Positions 60,344 through 64,000 of a stretch of 64,000 nucleotides of DNA are shown piece by piece (within the stretch, counting starts at the first letter, position 1; each line of letters opens with the position of its first letter). The stretch comes from Fimbriimonas ginsengisoli Gsoil 348 (GTDB taxonomy: Bacteria; Armatimonadota; Fimbriimonadia; Fimbriimonadales; Fimbriimonadaceae): contig NZ_CP007139.1 in assembly GCF_000724625.1 (NCBI RefSeq), positions 3,472,001 through 3,536,000 of the forward strand, in the 5' to 3' direction. The notes beneath the pieces are model-generated. The model saw nothing but the letters and a program-made list of their open reading frames with translations. It was not told the DNA's origin and did no database searches. The position numbers were made by a program, and so were the translations under genes.

Positions 60344-61270
60344 TTGAAGGTGGTCATTGGCGTGGACGAATCCTTGTCGAGCCGAAACGCTATCGATCTG
60401 TTCCTTAAGTTGCGGTTTGCGGCTCCCCAGGCGATCTTCGTGCACGTGATCGAGTCGGTAATGCCGGACGGCTCTTTCGTCGACTTCCCAGACGATCACC
60501 CCCTCGGGGCGCTTATGCGGGAGAGTATGTCGGAGGGTGAAAAGTTGCTGGGTAGGGCTCACCGTCGCTCGATGGCGTTCGGCGTCGAGGCCAAGGTTGA
60601 GATCGTCAAGGGTAATCCGGCGCAGGTGCTTCAAGAGGTCGCCACCCGCGAGTCGGCCGATCTCATCGTGGTCGGCTGCAATCGGCGATCTCGACTGGAC
60701 GACTTGATACTGGGCGGCACACCGCGAACCCTCCTTCACGAGGCGCCGCAAAGCCTTCTCGTCGTGCGGAGTCCCGTTCTAAGGATTGGGCCACTCCGGG
60801 GGGTGTTCGCGGTGGATCATCGGGAAGAGCCAGAGGAGTTCGTCGACGCTCTGCTCCAACTCAAGCCGGGAGGAATCGGGTGCCTCGACGTTCTGACGAT
60901 CAACGAGGCCGGACATCGAGAACTGGCGTCGGTTTCGAGGCTGCCGGCTCCGGTCGCGGATGTCTGTTCCTGGATCGATGAGGGCATACGAAGCAAGAAC
61001 GTCGCCTTGGCGGATCGACTCTCATCCCTCGGCGCCGACTGCCGGGCGGTGGTGATGGAGGGGGACATGCCCGCGTGCGCCATTGCGATTGCTGCTAATC
61101 GCGCCCATGCCGACTTCATCGTCGTTGGAGCCAAGCGCCACGGATTCCTGGATCGTCATCTTGGCCGAAGCGTGTCGAAAGGGTTACTGGCCTCGGACAG
61201 GCGCGCGCTCTTGGTTTTGCGGCCGAAGGAGGAGAAGCAATCCTCCGTTGCCGATATGCCATCTCCGTAA
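60344..61270 (+). CDS. Two-domain universal stress protein
   Basis: A 308-residue protein starting at a TTG right after the preceding stop (TAATTG), KVVIGVDESLSSRNAIDLFLKLRF. Loops are LIVVGCNRRSRLDDLILGGTPRTLLHEAP (~101-129) and FIVVGAKRHGFLDRHLGRSVSKGLL (~258-282). It is more diverged from the other three, and its second loop lacks the usual G(S/T) pair. The TTG start agrees with the family N-terminus (VVIGVDE). Confidence 0.88.
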   Translation: MKVVIGVDESLSSRNAIDLFLKLRFAAPQAIFVHVIESVMPDGSFVDFPDDHPLGALMRESMSEGEKLLGRAHRRSMAFGVEAKVEIVKGNPAQVLQEVATRESADLIVVGCNRRSRLDDLILGGTPRTLLHEAPQSLLVVRSPVLRIGPLRGVFAVDHREEPEEFVDALLQLKPGGIGCLDVLTINEAGHRELASVSRLPAPVADVCSWIDEGIRSKNVALADRLSSLGADCRAVVMEGDMPACAIAIAANRAHADFIVVGAKRHGFLDRHLGRSVSKGLLASDRRALLVLRPKEEKQSSVADMPSP

Positions 61271-61301
61271 GTGAGCTGGCGAGAAGCTCCACTACGGAGG
61301 T

Positions 61302-61721
61302 CTAGCCGACCGTGGCTCTTCCGAACGCCGTGTTGCTGGCCACTCTAGGCGATTCTCTATCGGCGTGCGCTCCGTTTTCGGGCTCGTGTCGGGTGGATCT
61401 GGTTAGAAGCAGGAGGTGGTCGTAGCCTTGGCGGTTTTGCCTAACGGCGTCGGTGACCAGGAATCCGGCTCGAGTCGCAACCATTCGATAGAGTGACTCA
61501 AACGGAAATTCGGGGCTTCCGGGCTGGTCGCTAATCAGGTGCGCTAGGACGAGAAACGATAACTCGCGCTCTCCGCTCATCCGCTGGACCGCGGCTCGAA
61601 TGGCGGCTAGCGCCTCCTCTTGAAGGATCCCGTCGGAATGGATGCTGCTATGGGCTGAGCTGTTGATCACGATGTACCTCCGCAAGTTTCGCGGGCCGTC
61701 CGGAACCTTCCGGTCCATCAA
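61302..61721 (-). CDS. Hypothetical protein, 139 residues
   Basis: No family is recognised. The core (YIVINSSAHSSIHSDGILQE, ALAAIRAAVQRMSGERELSF, LVLAHLISDQPGSPEFPFES) has regular helix/strand alternation and the codon bias of real genes in this window; the last ~30 residues look unstructured. Its upstream region holds site F 31 bp before the start, so it is probably a member of the stress regulon. The start at 61721 (MMDRKVPDGP) has AAAAGGAT upstream. Confidence 0.6.
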   Translation of the reverse strand: MMDRKVPDGPRNLRRYIVINSSAHSSIHSDGILQEEALAAIRAAVQRMSGERELSFLVLAHLISDQPGSPEFPFESLYRMVATRAGFLVTDAVRQNRQGYDHLLLLTRSTRHEPENGAHADRESPRVASNTAFGRATVG

Positions 61722-61751
61722 AAGGATATCGGTTGACCTTGGCGGACGCCA

Positions 61752-61783
61752 GTCAGCATTCCCTTGTCCTGCGAATCTATGAC
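61752..61783. promoter_or_regulatory. GTC-N12-GAC element, site F (hypothetical protein gene)
   Basis: The dyad GTCCTGCGAATCTATGAC is at 61766-61783, with the third half-site GTCAGC starting exactly 14 bp before it (61752). It is upstream of the minus-strand hypothetical gene starting at 61721. Confidence 0.58.
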
Positions 61784-61874
61784 AGAGCGCAAGCGGGGAA
61801 GCCAGCTCGAGGGATGGACCGGAAGCGATTTTTGCCAGCGACAGAGAGTGGCCGTTAGTTACCGGATCGCAACT

Positions 61875-62492
61875 TTACGTCCTTTGAGACGATTGCCGAG
61901 CCGCCTTTTCTACGGCGCTCCAACGGGCGAACTCGGTGCACACGACCATCACTTCCTCATCGGCAGTTGACGCGGTCAGGGCGATGGCGACCTCGACCTC
62001 CGAACCATCTTTGCGCACCGCGAATATGGGAGGGTGGTAGCCCATCTCGCGCTTGCGAACGCTGGCAATGAAGCCGATACGGTAAGCGGGGTGGATACCG
62101 CGCAACCTCAACGGAACCAGATCCTCGACTGAGCGGCCCACGAGCTCGGCGGCGGGATAACCGAAAAGAAGGGCGGCGTTCTCGTTTACCCGATGGATCA
62201 TCCCGGTCAAGGCGTTTACTACCAGAATGGCTTCGGGCGCGGCGTCGAGGAGCGCATGGAATCTTGCCTCCAGCGAGTTGGCGGCGTTCTCGGCCCGTTT
62301 TCGGAGCGCGCGCTCGTACATCACCGCCGCATTGTCCGTCGGCTCAAGCTGGTCCGCTCGCTTCGAGGCTCGATCTAAGACTTGCTGGAGCTGGGTCGGA
62401 AGCAGCCCGAACTGGCGGCAAACCTCAAGGTCAGGTGCGCCTTCGCAGATCTGGCGAATGATTTCCCGATCCTTCTTGCTAAGCCCTTCCAC
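61875..62492 (-). CDS. HTH-PAS regulator
   Basis: A 205-residue protein. The N-terminus (LSKKDREIIRQICEGAPDLEVCRQFGLLPTQLQQVLDRA, ~4-42) looks like a helix-turn-helix of sigma-region-4/LuxR type; a helical linker (~50-75) leads to a PAS domain (~76-185: LLDAAPEAILVVNALTGMIHRVNENAALLFGYPAAELVGRSVEDLVP, FAVRKDGSEVEVAIALTAS). The order DNA-binding first, sensor last is the reverse of most regulators. It lies 20 bases after the LuxR-PAS gene upstream, so the two are an operon. Confidence 0.82.
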   Translation of the reverse strand: MEGLSKKDREIIRQICEGAPDLEVCRQFGLLPTQLQQVLDRASKRADQLEPTDNAAVMYERALRKRAENAANSLEARFHALLDAAPEAILVVNALTGMIHRVNENAALLFGYPAAELVGRSVEDLVPLRLRGIHPAYRIGFIASVRKREMGYHPPIFAVRKDGSEVEVAIALTASTADEEVMVVCTEFARWSAVEKAARQSSQRT

Positions 62493-62512
62493 CTCTGTAC
62501 TATAACCGACGG

Positions 62513-63157
62513 CTACTCTTCAACCGCACGGAGAACGCTCGTAACGAGAAGCCCGTTAGGGGTGGGAATTGCCGAGAGCGCCGCCCGCACGATGATTTCT
62601 TTCCCATCCTTGCGCAATGCGGGAGTCTGAAGGTGTTCTCCCATCGTCCGCCTCCGCGGATCGTTGACGTACGCGGCCCGGTGCTCCTGATGCACTTCGC
62701 GAAACCGTTCGGGGATCAGTGCCACCAACGCGAGGCCGTTCATCTCACCCGCGTCGTATCCGAACAGCTCGTGCGCCGCTCGGTTGGCTGTCTTGACCGT
62801 GCCGGACTCGAAAACTAAGACCATCGCATCCGGAGCGTTATCGATCAGATCGTAGTAGAACGAATTCTCGTCCGGATCCTGGATCACCGCGTTCCTAAGC
62901 TGCGAAATGAGCTGGGCGTTTTCCTGCCGCATCAGCTCCAATGCCTCTTCCTGTTGCGCTCGTAGGTGGATGCTGACGAGTTCCGTGCGGTTGTACGGAC
63001 CGATCTTGATTCGCACCCGGCCCCAATAGGTGCCGACGGTCGCCTCGCTGATCCCCAGTCGTTGCGCGATAGCGGTGTCAGTCAACCCTTCGGAGGCGAA
63101 TTTGATGAGCTGCAGCTCACGCGGGGAAAGTTGAGGCGACTGTCTCTCTGCCGGCAT
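62513..63157 (-). CDS. LuxR-type HTH-PAS regulator
   Basis: About 214 residues from ATG 63157 (a TTG at 63172 adds five). A clear LuxR/GerE helix-turn-helix is at the N-terminus (LSPRELQLIKFASEGLTDTAIAQRLGISEATVGTYWGRVRIKIG), a helical linker (~70-95) follows, and a PAS domain occupies about 100-210 (YDLIDNAPDAMVLVFESGTVKTANRAAHELFGYDAGEM, LRKDGKEIIVRAALSAI). It is a one-component sensor candidate for the surrounding stress genes; its own upstream region does not contain the GTC-N12-GAC element. Confidence 0.86.
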   Translation of the reverse strand: MPAERQSPQLSPRELQLIKFASEGLTDTAIAQRLGISEATVGTYWGRVRIKIGPYNRTELVSIHLRAQQEEALELMRQENAQLISQLRNAVIQDPDENSFYYDLIDNAPDAMVLVFESGTVKTANRAAHELFGYDAGEMNGLALVALIPERFREVHQEHRAAYVNDPRRRTMGEHLQTPALRKDGKEIIVRAALSAIPTPNGLLVTSVLRAVEE

Positions 63158-63291
63158 AGCTTCGCGGTCCAAATCGTGTTTAGGCCTCTGACCAGCCTAT
63201 TTCCGATTCTACCGACACACAGCGACCCGGTATCGTCCGTGAAAGCAAAGAGTTGCTTATCTCACCGATTCGCCTTCAACGTGGCCTCGGG

Positions 63292-63582
63292 TTACCGAGG
63301 AGCGAGGTTCTCCGCGCCAATGGTCACGAGCACGCGTGAGCCAGATCTTCTCGCCTCGAACGGCGTACGGCCGCCACCGATCCAGAGAATATGCCCTAGC
63401 AAGGGCAACTCCGATGAGATACGACGCTGCACCTCGTCGGCATCCGTTTCCGCAAAGATCAAATCCGACGCAATCGGCTCGTTGGTGTCGGCCAAAGATT
63501 CGTTTGCCATCGCCGAATAAGCTTCTTCTACGGCCGACTCGATTTCGTTTCTAAATTTAGCGACATTCATTTTCTCGCTCAT
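63292..63582 (-). CDS. Hypothetical protein, 96 residues
   Basis: From ATG 63582 (or 63570): KFRNEIESAVEEAYSAMANES, ADTNEPIASDLIFAETDADEVQRRI, PLLGHILWIGGGRTPFEARRSGSRVLV. No family recognised; the helix-rich acidic start and GGG loop look protein-like. A longer in-frame extension to 63990 overlaps the flavodoxin-like gene on the other strand and is rejected. Site B is about 94 bp upstream. Confidence 0.5.
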   Translation of the reverse strand: MSEKMNVAKFRNEIESAVEEAYSAMANESLADTNEPIASDLIFAETDADEVQRRISSELPLLGHILWIGGGRTPFEARRSGSRVLVTIGAENLAPR

Positions 63583-63675
63583 TCTGTGGGCGAGATTCCC
63601 GCGGCGACCAGTCAGCGGTTCCATGTCCGGGGAAAGGATTACGGCCGATGCCTCCTCGCCCAATGCGCGTTTGGC

Positions 63676-63707
63676 GTCCTGCTTTCCATGGACGGAGTAG
63701 TCGTGAC
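63676..63707. promoter_or_regulatory. GTC-N12-GAC element, site B (flavodoxin-like gene)
   Basis: The dyad GTCCTGCTTTCCATGGAC is at 63676-63693. The third half-site is on the other side and inverted (GTGAC ending at 63707, again 14 bp away), so the whole element is in reverse orientation relative to sites A, C, E, F and G. It lies 53 bp before the flavodoxin-like start. Confidence 0.58.
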
Positions 63708-63759
63708 TGGCTAAAAGAAGCCCGTCGATTAAGAATGAATTCGTTGGAGACAGCAGACC

Positions 63760-64000
63760 ATGAAGCGAATCGCGCTCGTTATTTCCACCCAGTACGGACA
63801 GACCGCCAAGATCGCGGATCGTATAAAGGAGATTCTCCGGGAAGCCGGCCACGAGCCGTCGGTCTTCCTGGTCAGCTCGAAAGGCGATCTCGGATCTGTT
63901 CCGATCGACCGGTTCGATGCCGCCATCTTGGGAGCCCCCGTCTACGCCGGCAGTTTTCCGAAGCTCCTCATCGAATGGGCAAAGCTTCACGGTAAGACTC
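63760..64000 (+). CDS. Flavodoxin-like protein (3' end beyond window)
   Basis: The first 80 residues are visible: KRIALVISTQYGQTAKIADRI holds the flavodoxin phosphate-binding T-x-x-G-x-T/S-like loop, followed by DAAILGAPVYAGSFPKLLIEWA, as in the flavodoxin-type menaquinone-dependent protoporphyrinogen oxidase (HemG) group. It probably binds FMN and transfers electrons. The ribosome site GGAG is about 12 bases upstream of ATG 63760. The C-terminus is cut by the window edge, so HemG identity cannot be settled. Confidence 0.85.
   Translation, partial: MKRIALVISTQYGQTAKIADRIKEILREAGHEPSVFLVSSKGDLGSVPIDRFDAAILGAPVYAGSFPKLLIEWAKLHGKT

Noticed and set aside
63583-63990. N-terminal extension of the 96-residue hypothetical protein
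   Set aside because: The extension is antisense to the start of a convincing flavodoxin-like gene and covers regulatory site B.

Overview
This 64-kb window is a compact, GC-rich (about 60%) chromosomal segment of a Gram-negative (diderm) bacterium. An outer membrane is implied by a TolC-type protein, a DUF3187 outer-membrane protein and a tripartite RND pump. I see no rRNA, tRNA, CRISPR array, phage or insertion sequence. The gene mix (two-domain universal stress proteins, P1B-4 ATPase, SPFH protein, structured intergenic repeats, ECF sigma/anti-sigma pairs, GH2 enzyme) would fit Armatimonadota (Fimbriimonadia-like), but that is an impression and not a demonstrated assignment.

Layout. 1-4.4 kb: partial aldo/keto reductase, orphan OmpR-type response regulator, lipid kinase, an EutC-like protein without EutB, and a DUF3187 protein. 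4.5-13.1 kb: an AbrB-like regulator leading a TolC/adaptor/RND efflux operon that ends in a 16-bp perfect hairpin, then a P1B-4 metal ATPase. 13.4-18.7 kb: ECF sigma/anti-sigma pair, PAP2 phosphatase, TIGR01777 epimerase, frameshifted GNAT gene and trigger factor. 18.8-30.9 kb: a glycoside-hydrolase-like secreted protein, pfkA, clpP-clpX, a GH2 enzyme, an orphan efflux adaptor, a dihaem cytochrome c, an alditol-oxidase-like flavoprotein and a GNAT acetyltransferase. Three copies of a four-hairpin intergenic repeat sit just after stop codons here. 31-35 kb: SPFH protein, DUF4342 protein and a second sigma/anti-sigma-like pair.

35-44 kb is a minus-strand respiratory/nitrate module: cydA-cydB, a four-cluster ferredoxin, a Rieske protein, a small membrane protein, a NarK-type transporter with an inserted domain, a b-cytochrome-like membrane subunit and a molybdopterin nitrate-reductase-like subunit broken by one frameshift. 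A multicopper oxidase (also frameshifted) and an M1 aminopeptidase diverge from it.

48-64 kb is an energy/low-oxygen stress island: four two-domain universal stress proteins, a CoA-transferase, two FMN-binding split-barrel proteins, a zinc alcohol dehydrogenase, a uridine-kinase-like NTPase, a PEP-synthase-like protein that lacks its phosphohistidine domain, a Mg2+-type P-ATPase, two HTH-PAS regulators and a flavodoxin-like protein. Nearly every transcription unit of this island, and the cydA/multicopper oxidase intergenic region, is preceded by the same element: an 18-bp dyad GTC-N12-GAC, in six of seven cases with a third GTC half-site exactly 14 bp away. I read this as the operator of one undescribed regulon, possibly controlled by one of the two HTH-PAS proteins at 61.9-63.2 kb. 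Together with the truncated PEP synthase this is the most interesting content of the window.
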